Shown here one piece after another: positions 30,336 to 39,257 of a DNA stretch of 49,548 bases. The notes under the pieces were generated by a model. The model was given only the letters and a program-made list of their open reading frames with translations. It was not told the origin of the DNA and made no database searches. The translations under genes and the position numbers were made by a program. The number at the start of each line of letters is the position of its first letter. The stretch's first letter is position 1. Origin of the DNA: Anaerobutyricum stercoris (GTDB lineage: Bacteria > Bacillota > Clostridia > Lachnospirales > Lachnospiraceae); NCBI GenBank assembly GCA_019116455.1, contig DXBR01000111.1:1-49548 (forward strand), written 5' to 3'.

Positions 30336-33173
30336 ATGATAAATATACCGGAAAAAATAAGAAATATAAAACTGTCCAGAATCACGATACTGGGAGGAGT
30401 GATGTTCTGTATGGGAGCGGCTCTGGTGGGCCGGCTCTATCAGCTTCAGATTCTTCATGGAGAAGAGTATGCAGAGAATTTTGTTTTGAAGACAAAGAGG
30501 GAGATTCAGCTGAAGGGCGTCAGGGGAAATATTTACGACAGGAACGGCAAGTCTCTGGCAAGAAATGAGCTGGTGTATTCGGTGACGCTCAGTGACAGCC
30601 AGACTTATGACACCAGCCGGGAGCGGCAGCTTGCCTTAAACGGCAAGATTTACCGTCTGCTTAAGATTCTGGAGCAGAACGGAGATACGCCGTCAGAATA
30701 TCTGGAAATTCATATCAATGATCAGGGAGAGTATCAGTTTTCCGTAGAAGGAACGGCGCTGGACAGGTTCCGGGCCGATGTATACGGCGAGGCCAACATT
30801 GACGATCTGACGGAAAAAGAAAGTAACGCGGATGTGGAAGCAATCATTGACTATCTCAGCGGCGAAGAACGGTTCTGTCTCTTTTCCCAGAACGGCAAGC
30901 CGTATACCGCTGAAGAAAAAGCGCAGTATGGTCTCCCGGAAGAACTGTCAAAGGAAGACATCCTGGGTATTCTCGGTATCCGATATGCGCTCTCCCTGCA
31001 GGCTTATCAGAAGTATCTTTCCGTCATCGTGGCGGAAAATGTTTCGGAAGCGACGGTAGCTGCCGTTGAAGAAAATAAGGCGGAGCTCACGGAGGTTGCC
31101 ATTGAGGAAGATACCATGCGGGTATATGACGGAGGAGAAGCCTGCGCTTCGATCATAGGATATACCGGACAGATTTCTTCCAATGAGCTGGAAGAATTGG
31201 AGGAGGAGGGATACAGCAGCAATTCTATTGTGGGAAAGGCTGGTATGGAGCAATATCTGGAGGAATATCTTCACGGGGAAGACGGACAGACAGAAGTGCT
31301 GGTGGATAATATGGGCCGCATCCTCACCGGGACCGGACAGACGGAACAGCCTCAGACCGGCGAAGACGTCTATCTGACCATTGACCTTGAACTGCAGCAG
31401 GAAGTCTATGATACGCTGGAGAAAAAAATCTCGGAAATTCTGCTGGAAAATATCATTGATGCCAGAACATTTGATAAAGAAGCGGTTTCTGACACAACAG
31501 AAATACGGATTCCCATATATGATGTGTACTGTGCTCTGTTTAGCAATCACGTGCTGGATACGGAACATTTTGCGGAAAATGACGCCAGCAGTCTGGAAAA
31601 GAAGGTGCGTCAGAGATATGAAAAACGAAAAGAAGATATCTGTCAGAAAATTGCGGATCATCTCATGGGAGACGGAAAAAATTACGGACAGGAAGACGAG
31701 GAGTCAGGGATGCGGGAATACGAAGAATTTATCCTTGACAATGTGGATTTACTGTATGATGAGTATGAGGAGGAAGCCGACGCCCTGTATGAAAAATGGC
31801 AGGACGGCAGTTATACGCTGAGAGATTACCTGAATGCGGTGATATCCGAAGGCTGGGTGCGGGATGAGATCTTCGAGGGAGACAGCCAGTATCTGACGCA
31901 GGAAGAAATGTACGAAAGCGTGGTGGATTACATAACCGGCGCGGTACAGGAAGACGGCGATTTTGATACGGCAGTCTACGAGGATATGGTCATGAGCGAT
32001 CGGATCTCTCCGGAGGAGATCGTGCAGCTTCTTTACGACCAGGGAGTGTTGAAGAAAAAAGATGATACCTATCAGGCATGGAAGGCGGGGGAAATGTCTA
32101 CCTATACATTTGTCCGCGCCAAGATAGAAAGTCTTGAGATCACCCCCGCGGATCTGGCGCTGGACCCGTGTTCCGGCTCTGCGGTGGTGACAGATACGGA
32201 TACCGGAGAGGTGCTGGCCTGCGTCAGCTATCCGGGCTACGATAACAACCGCCTCGCCAACAACATGGACAACGCCTATTATTACAGTTTGTCACAGAAC
32301 GCGTCGCTGCCGCTTTACAACAGGGCGACCCAGCAGCTCTCGGCGCCCGGTTCCACCTTTAAGCCGGTTACCATCATCGCCGGGCTGGAAGAAGGCGTCA
32401 TTGATACAGATACCACGGTGGTCTGCGACGGTGTTTTTGATAAAGTTTCTCCGGCGCTCCGGTGCTGGAACCATGCCGGACACGGCCGTGTGACTTCCGT
32501 GTCCGCCGCCCTGCGTCATTCCTGCAATGATTATCTCTGCGAGGTGTCTTACCGGCTTGGAATGAAAGGAAACCGGGAGTTTTCCGACGCCCAGGCCCTG
32601 AACTATCTGCAAAAATACGCCAAATTATTCCATCTGGATGAAAAGAGCGGTATCGAACTCACCGAGAGCAGCCCGCAGGTGACGGACGCCTACGCTATCC
32701 CGTCCGCCATCGGTCAGGGAACCAACAACTTTGCCACCGTGCAGCTGGGCCGTTACGTGAATACTCTCGCCAACGAAGGCGACTGCTACAACCTCACCCT
32801 CATCAAAACCATTGGGAAGGAGGGAGACGCTGAGGCTGGCTCTTCCGGCGAAACGGATGTACAGCCGGAAAGTCACATCGAGCTGTCGGAGAGTACCTGG
32901 AGCAGCGTACACCGGGGGATGGAGATGTATGTGGAGAGTACGGGAGTATTTGAAGGATTCGACATTCCGGTGGCGGGTAAATCAGGAACCGCCCAGGAGA
33001 GCAGAACAAGACCGGACCACGGCCTTTTTATCGGCTATGCCCCGGCGGATGAACCGGAGATATCTCTCGCAGTCCGGATTGTCAACGGTTATACATCAGA
33101 GAACGCTGTGGCCTGCGGCAGAGAGATTCTCTCCGCATACTTCCATAATGGAAATGAAAAGAGCGGGAAATAA
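30336..33173 (+). CDS. Class B penicillin-binding protein 2 with a large insertion
   Basis: Peptidoglycan transpeptidase of 945 residues. A single TM helix (about 14-36) and a dimerisation domain starting VRGNIYDRNG come first. A long helical acidic insertion of about 230 residues (roughly 365-605) splits the transpeptidase domain before LDPCSGSAVVTDTDTGEVLA. The active site is complete: S673-TFK, S729-CN and K882-SGT. PBP2s are normally 600-700 residues; enlarged versions occur in Lachnospiraceae. The gene is under a double BlaI operator, so it is probably induced by beta-lactams. A GGAG lies 8 bases before ATG 30336. Confidence 0.92.
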   Translation: MINIPEKIRNIKLSRITILGGVMFCMGAALVGRLYQLQILHGEEYAENFVLKTKREIQLKGVRGNIYDRNGKSLARNELVYSVTLSDSQTYDTSRERQLALNGKIYRLLKILEQNGDTPSEYLEIHINDQGEYQFSVEGTALDRFRADVYGEANIDDLTEKESNADVEAIIDYLSGEERFCLFSQNGKPYTAEEKAQYGLPEELSKEDILGILGIRYALSLQAYQKYLSVIVAENVSEATVAAVEENKAELTEVAIEEDTMRVYDGGEACASIIGYTGQISSNELEELEEEGYSSNSIVGKAGMEQYLEEYLHGEDGQTEVLVDNMGRILTGTGQTEQPQTGEDVYLTIDLELQQEVYDTLEKKISEILLENIIDARTFDKEAVSDTTEIRIPIYDVYCALFSNHVLDTEHFAENDASSLEKKVRQRYEKRKEDICQKIADHLMGDGKNYGQEDEESGMREYEEFILDNVDLLYDEYEEEADALYEKWQDGSYTLRDYLNAVISEGWVRDEIFEGDSQYLTQEEMYESVVDYITGAVQEDGDFDTAVYEDMVMSDRISPEEIVQLLYDQGVLKKKDDTYQAWKAGEMSTYTFVRAKIESLEITPADLALDPCSGSAVVTDTDTGEVLACVSYPGYDNNRLANNMDNAYYYSLSQNASLPLYNRATQQLSAPGSTFKPVTIIAGLEEGVIDTDTTVVCDGVFDKVSPALRCWNHAGHGRVTSVSAALRHSCNDYLCEVSYRLGMKGNREFSDAQALNYLQKYAKLFHLDEKSGIELTESSPQVTDAYAIPSAIGQGTNNFATVQLGRYVNTLANEGDCYNLTLIKTIGKEGDAEAGSSGETDVQPESHIELSESTWSSVHRGMEMYVESTGVFEGFDIPVAGKSGTAQESRTRPDHGLFIGYAPADEPEISLAVRIVNGYTSENAVACGREILSAYFHNGNEKSGK

Positions 33174-33209
33174 ATAAGATTCTCATATGCCCACAGAAAA
33201 GAGCAAGAG

Positions 33210-33245
33210 AAAACAAAATCCCGGGCGAATCATTCCGTCCGGGAT
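33210..33245 (-). terminator. Terminator of blaI-blaR1 overlapping the blaR1 stop
   Basis: On the minus strand ATCCCGG pairs with CCGGGAT, followed by TTTTGTTTTCTC. The blaR1 stop codon (33230-33232) lies in the loop. Confidence 0.7.
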
Positions 33246-35029
33246 AATATCGTTGTCAGAGATTGCAGCGCTACATCTGCGGCGGTGCTGCCGTCGCATC
33301 CTTCGCCCTGCAGGTTGACGGCGAAACAGTAGGTGGTCTCGCCGGTTTCCAGGAATCCCACGAACCATCCGCTCTGGGTGCCGCCGTCCGGATTGCTGGT
33401 TCCGGTCTTGCCGTAAAGTCTTCCGCCGGAAACAGAGTGCTCTGACAGAAGCATGGCGTCTTTGACGGCGCGGATATTCTCCGAAGCAAAGTCCCAGGTG
33501 TTGGAAAGAAGTCCGGACAGGAGCCGTACCTGTTCCAGAGGGGATATGGTAAGGGAGTTTGACCAGTAGTTTTCGGCTCCGCCGCTCAGATCACAGTTGC
33601 CGTAGCCGATCCGGCTGTAATAGGAAGCAAGGGCGGGCAGTCCCATCTGTCTGTCAAGGTTCTGGAAATACCAGTTGACGGAATCCCGCATGGCGGATGT
33701 GAGCGTCTGGTCCTGCATCCACTCAGGGAAAGGCTGCTCGGAGCCGTCCCACTGCTGCGCGGAGGATTCCGGGGTGATAAGCCCTTCTTCCAGAGCAAAG
33801 AGGGAGCTGTATATTTTATAAGTGGAAGCGGGGGAGATTCTTTCCTCGCTTTTTTCTTTATTGTAAATGTAATAATCCTCTGTCTGCATATCATATAACA
33901 CGAAGGAACCGTCCCGGCCGCCGAAGCTTTCAGCCACGTCAGCTTCCGTCCATGCCTCGTCCGTCAGATGAAAGACCGGGGAACCGGAGGCGTAGGCGGA
34001 CAGGAGAGGGCTTGTGCCAAAAAGAAGCAGGAAGATCAAAAGAAAGATACCTGCGCTTTTAAGCCGCTGCAAGGCGGTTGCCGGCCGGTATTCCGTGATC
34101 TCCATGATACGCTGCTTTGTGGTGGACGCGCTGCTGCTGATGCCGGAAAGCGGAGAAGCGAACACTCCCTGTCCTGCATGCCGGGCAAACCGGAGAATGG
34201 TCAGTCCGTAATTCATCCGTTCGCTGATACCCACATGGTCGATGACCGCATGGTCGCAGGCGATTTCCCGGTCTTTCTGAAGCTGCCGGAAACCATACCA
34301 GATCAGCGGATTGAACCAGTACAGAATTTCCAGAACGCAGACCAGCAGATTAAGGAGAGCGTCCTTATGCCTGCAGTGCTGAAGCTCATGGAGAAAGATG
34401 AACCGAAGCTCTTCTTCCGAGGACACGATATCCAGATCCTGCGGAATGATAACGGCAGGACACAGCCAGCCGCAGGACACCGGATTCTGAATGTCGCAGG
34501 AAGCATAAAGCTTCACCTTCTGCCGGAGCGACAGCTCGCGGACGCAGGAGGAAAACTGCCGGTACAGGTCCGGCTCCGATTCCGCGGTGACAAGAAATGC
34601 GTCCCGTTTTATTTTATGGATGCTCAGCAAAGTGACGGCAAAATAGAGCGTCACGGCTGTCATACCGACGATCCAGATAATGCCGAGTATCCGGGAGAGC
34701 GATATGCCGGAAGCAGTCACCGCCGTGGAAAAATCCCGGATCACGGTGCCGGAAGAGCTGCTCTGCACAGCATTCTCCGCTGTGTGAGTGACCGCCGAAG
34801 CTGTGGCGTCCTGGGTCAGCAGATCCTGTATCCAAAAGAGAAACTCCTGAGGAGAGAGCTGCCGCCATGGCAGAAACGGCAGAAATAAAGCCGCGGTAAA
34901 CAGATGCCACAGACGGTAGCGTACAGGGATCGTCAGATGCCGGCTGCTGATTTTGCGGACGAGCAGTATGATCCCCAGAAACATGCTGAGAAGCACATTG
35001 CACATCAGAAAATGAACCGGTGAGATCAT
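33230..35029 (-). CDS. blaR1: BlaR1/MecR1-type beta-lactam sensor protease
   Basis: Membrane sensor of 599 residues. Transmembrane helices lie near residues 8-25, 40-55, 113-136 and 326-346, with an M56 zinc protease domain between the last two (HELQH at 214-218). The outer domain (about 350-599) is a class-D beta-lactamase-like penicillin sensor with S402-TYK, S450-VN and K541-TG. Acylation of S402 by a beta-lactam would trigger the protease and relieve BlaI repression. It overlaps the blaI end by 4 bases, the usual BlaI-BlaR1 order. No beta-lactamase gene was seen beside it. Confidence 0.95.
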   Translation of the reverse strand: MISPVHFLMCNVLLSMFLGIILLVRKISSRHLTIPVRYRLWHLFTAALFLPFLPWRQLSPQEFLFWIQDLLTQDATASAVTHTAENAVQSSSSGTVIRDFSTAVTASGISLSRILGIIWIVGMTAVTLYFAVTLLSIHKIKRDAFLVTAESEPDLYRQFSSCVRELSLRQKVKLYASCDIQNPVSCGWLCPAVIIPQDLDIVSSEEELRFIFLHELQHCRHKDALLNLLVCVLEILYWFNPLIWYGFRQLQKDREIACDHAVIDHVGISERMNYGLTILRFARHAGQGVFASPLSGISSSASTTKQRIMEITEYRPATALQRLKSAGIFLLIFLLLFGTSPLLSAYASGSPVFHLTDEAWTEADVAESFGGRDGSFVLYDMQTEDYYIYNKEKSEERISPASTYKIYSSLFALEEGLITPESSAQQWDGSEQPFPEWMQDQTLTSAMRDSVNWYFQNLDRQMGLPALASYYSRIGYGNCDLSGGAENYWSNSLTISPLEQVRLLSGLLSNTWDFASENIRAVKDAMLLSEHSVSGGRLYGKTGTSNPDGGTQSGWFVGFLETGETTYCFAVNLQGEGCDGSTAADVALQSLTTILSRTE

Positions 35030-35415
35030 TCGCCATCATCCCCCTTTATTTTTGACTGAATCATGTCGTACATTTCCTGCAGATCAGAATCAGTAAGCGT
35101 CTCGTTGGACAAAAGGGCGGAGAGCATCGGCGCCGCCTTTCCGTCATAAAACCGGTCAAGAAAATGATGATTCTCCTGTTCCAGATACTTATTCTGGGAG
35201 ATGATCGGAAAATAATAGTACATACGTCCCCGCTTCTCATAGGAGGTCACCCGCTTGTTGTTGAGCCTGGACAGCAGTGTGTGAATGGTCTTCTGATTCC
35301 AGCTGTGCGTTTGCTGCGCCCGCTCACAGATCTCGTTGGTGCTGAGGGGATATTCTTCCCAGAGAATTTTCATGATTTCGTATTCCGCCTCAGATATCTG
35401 CGGTAATTGCCCCAT
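35026..35415 (-). CDS. blaI: BlaI/MecI-family repressor
   Basis: Winged-helix repressor of 129 residues. ISEAEYEIMKILWEE, STNEICERAQQT and QKTIHTLLSRLNNKRVTSYEKRGRMYYYFP are diagnostic for BlaI/MecI. The C-terminal half (about 80-129) is the dimerisation and cleavage region. ATG 35415 has AGGAGG 8 bases upstream; the ATG at 35439 is an alternative without it. It should repress its own operon and the two flanking transpeptidase genes through TACATATGTA-like operators, and be removed after BlaR1 activation. Confidence 0.95.
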   Translation of the reverse strand: MGQLPQISEAEYEIMKILWEEYPLSTNEICERAQQTHSWNQKTIHTLLSRLNNKRVTSYEKRGRMYYYFPIISQNKYLEQENHHFLDRFYDGKAAPMLSALLSNETLTDSDLQEMYDMIQSKIKGDDGE

Positions 35416-35446
35416 AGTCGAATCCTCCTGTCTTTTCACTTATTCT

Positions 35447-35500
35447 TACTTATGTAGGAAAAACTAAGGTTATTATACGACAGGGAGAGGAAAAGGTCAA
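35447..35500 (-). promoter_or_regulatory. Promoter and operator of blaI-blaR1
   Basis: On the minus strand TTGACC (35495-35500), a 17-base spacer and TATAAT (35472-35477). A BlaI box TACATAAGTA (35447-35456, one mismatch) lies just after the start site, the place for autorepression. Confidence 0.82.
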
Positions 35501-35523
35501 TCAAGAGAAAATAATTGAAACAA

Positions 35524-35571
35524 TTGACAAATAGAAACCTGTGGCGCATAATATTAAATATTACATATGTA
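35524..35571 (+). promoter_or_regulatory. Promoter and operator of the MecA-type PBP
   Basis: TTGACA (35524-35529), a 17-base spacer and CATAAT (35547-35552), with a perfect BlaI box TACATATGTA at 35562-35571 over the start site. Confidence 0.85.
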
Positions 35572-35615
35572 AGATTTAACAAAGACAATTCTGCAAAGAA
35601 AAAGGAGGGCGAAAA

Positions 35616-37730
35616 ATGAAAAGGCAGAAAAGAGGTATGCGCAAGGGAAAAAGGCGGGCAGGACTCGTCATACTTCTTCTTCTCTTGCTGGCGGCGGCCG
35701 GCGCCGCTGTCTGGACGCTTCAGGGCAGCCGGATTCGTTTCCGGGTGCAGGCAGAGGAGTGCCTGCGGGAGTACATGGCGCATATTGAGAAACAGGAATA
35801 CAAAGAAATGTACGACATGACGGAGGCGGCTGACTCAGGCAGCATCAGCCGTGGAGACTTCATCGAGAGAAATTCCCGCATTTATGAGGGGATGGAAACT
35901 GATAATATAAAAATCAGTAATGTGAAGGTGGGAAAGGTAAAACACGGGGAGGTTTCCGTATCCTATGATATGTCATTTGACACCGTGGCAGGAGCCGTCA
36001 CATTTGCCAACACGGCAGTGTTCGTAAAAGACGGAGACGCCTGCCGGCTTCGCTGGAATCACGACCTGATCTACCCTTCGCTCCGTTCCACCGACAAGGT
36101 ACAGGTGTCTGTCGATGATGCGGACAGGGGAAAGATTCTCGACCGGAACGGCCGAATGCTGGCTGGAGAGGGAACGGCAGTCTCTGTGGGAATCGTTCCG
36201 GGCAAGCTGGAGGACAGAGAAAAGTCGCTCGAACAGATTGCGGAGCTTCTGGGCACAGACGCGGAGACCATTGAAAATAAGCTGTCGGCTGCCTGGGTAC
36301 AGGATGATTCCTTTGTTCCCGTGTCCACGATCCCCAAAGTACAGCAGCGGGCGCTGATGGAAGGAGAGACTGCCGGGGAGGCGTTTAAAGAACAGGAGCG
36401 CCAGAAAGAATTATTAAATATCCCCGGCGTCATGCTCTCGGATATCACGGTCCGGACCTATCCGCTGGCGGAGGCGGCCGCGCATCTGGTCGGCTATGTG
36501 CAGGAGGTGACGGCGGAAGATCTGGAAGAACATGCAGGTGAAGGTTACAGCGCCGGCAGCGTCATCGGGCGCAGCGGCATGGAAAGCCTGTACGAAAAAG
36601 AACTGAAAGGGCAGGACGGCTGTGAGATCACGATAGTGGATGAGAACGGCGAGATTGCGGAGACGATAGCCTCCGTGGAAAAAGAAGACGGACAAGATAT
36701 AACTCTCACCATCGACGCCTCCCTGCAGGAGCAGTTATACGAACAGTTCCGGGAAGACCCGGGCTGCTCTGTGGCGATGAACCCTTATACCGGCGAGGTG
36801 CTCGCCCTTGTCAGCACGCCCTCCTATGATAACAATGACTTTATTTCTGGAATGTCGGAGGAGCAGTGGACCGGACTCAATGAGGACGAGAGCCGCCCGC
36901 TTTATAACCGGTTCCGGCAGGTCTGGTGTCCGGGTTCCTCCTTTAAGCCGGTGACGGCGGCCATCGGGCTTGATACCGGCGTACTTGACGCCGGAGAGGA
37001 CTTTGGCAATGAGGGACTTTCCTGGCAGAAGGACGAATCCTGGGGAGCGTACGAGGTGACGACCCTTCATTCAGGCTACCCGGCGAATCTCAAAAACGCC
37101 CTCATCTATTCCGACAACATTTACTTTGCGAAGCTGGCTCTGCGTATCGGCGCGGACCGCCTGACCGAGAATCTGGACCGTCTGGGATTTGGTAAACAGC
37201 TCCCTTTTGAGATTCTCATGGCGAAGTCCCAATATTCCAACACAGATGCCATCGAAAACGAGATTCAGCTGGCCGACAGCGGCTACGGACAGGGACAGAT
37301 TCTCATGAATCCCCTGCACCTGGCGGCACTCTACACCGCCTTTCTGAACGATGGAAATGTGCTGGCACCCCGCCTGAGCCTGGGAGAGAAATCGCAGGCA
37401 GACATCTGGCTGCCGCAGGCGTTCTCCGAAGAGGCGGTGGATCAGATTATGGAAGGTCTTTCCGGTGTGGTCAACCATCCGGACGGGACCGGGTACGCCG
37501 CCCACAGTGTTTCGGCCGCCCTGGCGGGAAAGACAGGTACTGCCGAGCTGAAAGATTCCAAAGACGATACCGACGGCACGGAGATCGGCTGGTTCTCCGT
37601 CTTTACCACAGAAAAAAATCTGGAAAAACCGATTCTTCTGGTCAGCATGGTGGAAAATGTAAAAGGACTGGGCGGCAGCGGCTATGTGGTACAGAAAGAT
37701 AAAGAAGTACTTGACGTATATCTCGGCTGA
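35616..37730 (+). CDS. MecA/PBP3-type transpeptidase (class B1, low-affinity PBP-like)
   Basis: Transpeptidase of 704 residues. After one TM helix (about 15-33) comes a MecA-N-type domain of the NTF2 fold (about 42-155, CLREYMAHIEKQEYKEMY), then the dimerisation domain (GKILDRNGRML) and the catalytic domain. The active site is S441-SFK, S499-DN and K639-TG. This domain order is that of PBP2a of Staphylococcus and PBP5fm of Enterococcus, which resist beta-lactams. Low affinity here is inferred, not shown. AAGGAGGGC precedes the ATG, and the promoter carries a perfect BlaI operator, so expression is probably beta-lactam-inducible. Confidence 0.92.
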   Translation: MKRQKRGMRKGKRRAGLVILLLLLLAAAGAAVWTLQGSRIRFRVQAEECLREYMAHIEKQEYKEMYDMTEAADSGSISRGDFIERNSRIYEGMETDNIKISNVKVGKVKHGEVSVSYDMSFDTVAGAVTFANTAVFVKDGDACRLRWNHDLIYPSLRSTDKVQVSVDDADRGKILDRNGRMLAGEGTAVSVGIVPGKLEDREKSLEQIAELLGTDAETIENKLSAAWVQDDSFVPVSTIPKVQQRALMEGETAGEAFKEQERQKELLNIPGVMLSDITVRTYPLAEAAAHLVGYVQEVTAEDLEEHAGEGYSAGSVIGRSGMESLYEKELKGQDGCEITIVDENGEIAETIASVEKEDGQDITLTIDASLQEQLYEQFREDPGCSVAMNPYTGEVLALVSTPSYDNNDFISGMSEEQWTGLNEDESRPLYNRFRQVWCPGSSFKPVTAAIGLDTGVLDAGEDFGNEGLSWQKDESWGAYEVTTLHSGYPANLKNALIYSDNIYFAKLALRIGADRLTENLDRLGFGKQLPFEILMAKSQYSNTDAIENEIQLADSGYGQGQILMNPLHLAALYTAFLNDGNVLAPRLSLGEKSQADIWLPQAFSEEAVDQIMEGLSGVVNHPDGTGYAAHSVSAALAGKTGTAELKDSKDDTDGTEIGWFSVFTTEKNLEKPILLVSMVENVKGLGGSGYVVQKDKEVLDVYLG

Positions 37731-37809
37731 TAAAAGGAAAGTCGGCGGCGGACTTTGTCATGTAAAGAGAAATGTCTGTCAACTATTTTAATAAATAGAA
37801 AAGAAGCAT

Positions 37810-37839
37810 TTGACGGTCCGGTCCCGGTCGGTGTAGTAT
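37810..37839 (+). promoter_or_regulatory. Promoter of the aldo/keto reductase gene
   Basis: TTGACG (37810-37815), an 18-base spacer and TAGTAT (37834-37839). A GTCCGGTC-type short direct repeat lies in the spacer. Confidence 0.45.
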
Positions 37840-37874
37840 GATAAAAGAAATAATTATGGAAAGAAGGGATCAGG

Positions 37875-39023
37875 GTGCAGTATCGTAATCTTGGCAGAAC
37901 AGGATTAAAAGTAAGTGAAATCGCCATGGGCTGTGAGGGTTTTGCAGAAAATGACTGTAAAAATACGCAGCTGTTTTTTGATATAGCTGAGAAGAACGGC
38001 ATCAACTACTTTGACTTGTATACATCGAATCCGGAAGTACGCGCCAGCGTAGGACAGGCGTTAAAGGGAAGACGGGAGAAGTTCATCATCCAGTCGCATC
38101 TTTGTTCCATCTGGAAGGACGGGCAGTATAAAAGAAGCCGGAACATAGAGGAAGTGAAAAATGGTTTTGAGGAAATGCTTTCTCTTCTGCAGACAGACTA
38201 TATTGATGTGGGAATGATTCATTATGTGGATTCCATGAAAGACTGGGAAGAGATTGTAAATGGTCCTGTGATGGAGTATGCGCGGGAATTAAAAGCGAAA
38301 GGAGTCATTCATCATATCGGTCTGAGCAGTCATAACGCGCAGGTGGCTCTGGCCGCCGTTTGCAGCGGGGAGATAGAGGTTCTTATGTTCAGCGTCAATC
38401 CGTGCTATGATCTGCAGCCGTCCACAGAAGACGTGGAAGATTTGTGGCGGGAGGAAAACTATGCCCGTCATCTGATTAATATGGATCCGGAGAGACAAAG
38501 ACTGTACGAAGTCTGTCAGGAGATGGGTGTGGGAATCACCGTCATGAAGGCTTTCGGCGGAGGAGATCTGCTGGATGAGACGCTCTCACCGGCGGCAAAA
38601 GCTCTGACCGTACCGCAGTGCCTGCATTACGCGCTGACACGGCCGGCGGTGGCGACGGTGCTTGCCGGCGCGCGTACCGTGGAGCAGCTTCATGAGAGTC
38701 TTGCCTATGAAGACGCACCGGAAGAAGAGAAAGATTATGCGATGGCGCTGGCTTCCTTTCCGAATATCAGCTGGAAGGGACACTGTATGTACTGCAGTCA
38801 TTGCGCTCCGTGTCCGGAGAAGATCGACGTGGCCTCCGTCACCAAATTTCTCAATTTGGCGAAGGCACAGGGAGAAGTGCCGGAGACGGTGCGGGAGCAC
38901 TACGAAGTCCTTCCGCATCATGCAGGAGAATGCATCCGCTGCGGCGGATGTGAGATCCGTTGTCCGTTCGAGGTACCGATCATGGAAAATATGGCGGAAG
39001 CAGCGAAGATATTCGGAAAATAA
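37875..39023 (+). CDS. Aldo/keto reductase with C-terminal ferredoxin domain
   Basis: Oxidoreductase of 382 residues starting with GTG after AAGAAGGG. Residues 1-275 form the AKR barrel (QYRNLGRTGLKVSEIAMGC, KFIIQSHL, HHIGLSSHN, and a late VLAGARTVEQL). The C-terminal 100 residues carry two 4Fe-4S motifs: CMYCSHCAPCP and CIRCGGCEIRCPF. The catalytic Tyr of AKRs is replaced or shifted (NYFDLYTSNPEV). Fusions of this type are common in Clostridia and are thought to couple ferredoxin to a carbonyl or related substrate that remains unknown. It is monocistronic, with its own terminator. Confidence 0.9.
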   Translation: MQYRNLGRTGLKVSEIAMGCEGFAENDCKNTQLFFDIAEKNGINYFDLYTSNPEVRASVGQALKGRREKFIIQSHLCSIWKDGQYKRSRNIEEVKNGFEEMLSLLQTDYIDVGMIHYVDSMKDWEEIVNGPVMEYARELKAKGVIHHIGLSSHNAQVALAAVCSGEIEVLMFSVNPCYDLQPSTEDVEDLWREENYARHLINMDPERQRLYEVCQEMGVGITVMKAFGGGDLLDETLSPAAKALTVPQCLHYALTRPAVATVLAGARTVEQLHESLAYEDAPEEEKDYAMALASFPNISWKGHCMYCSHCAPCPEKIDVASVTKFLNLAKAQGEVPETVREHYEVLPHHAGECIRCGGCEIRCPFEVPIMENMAEAAKIFGK

Positions 39024-39043
39024 TATATAAAACAAAAATAAAC

Positions 39044-39100
39044 GGCGGCGACGCGGGAAAAATGTTCTTTAAAGAATGTTCCCGTCTCGCCGCCATTTTT
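39044..39100 (+). terminator. Terminator of the aldo/keto reductase gene
   Basis: GGCGGCGACGCGGGAA pairs with TTCCCGTCTCGCCGCC (mismatch in the middle), around an inner AATGTTC/GAATGTT hairpin, followed by ATTTTTA. Confidence 0.85.
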
Positions 39101-39172
39101 ATGCCGCGGCGCCGGCGACCCGTAAAAACCGATAAAAGTTGAGGATAAATTTATTTTTTATTTAAAAATACA

Positions 39173-39181
39173 TGGTACAAT
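39173..39181 (+). promoter_or_regulatory. Extended -10 promoter of the second kinase gene
   Basis: TGGTACAAT is an extended -10 motif about 77 bases before the TTG start. No consensus -35 is visible. Confidence 0.4.
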
Positions 39182-39257
39182 TTAAACTAATAATGCCTAA
39201 ATGCTTAAAATGTGTAATAAATTGCAGGGACATAACTATAAAAAGGGGGGGAGCCGT

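Noticed and set aside
33968..34888. Long open frame on the plus strand inside blaR1
   Set aside because: It is antisense to a clearly conserved gene, lacks a ribosome binding site and has low-quality composition.
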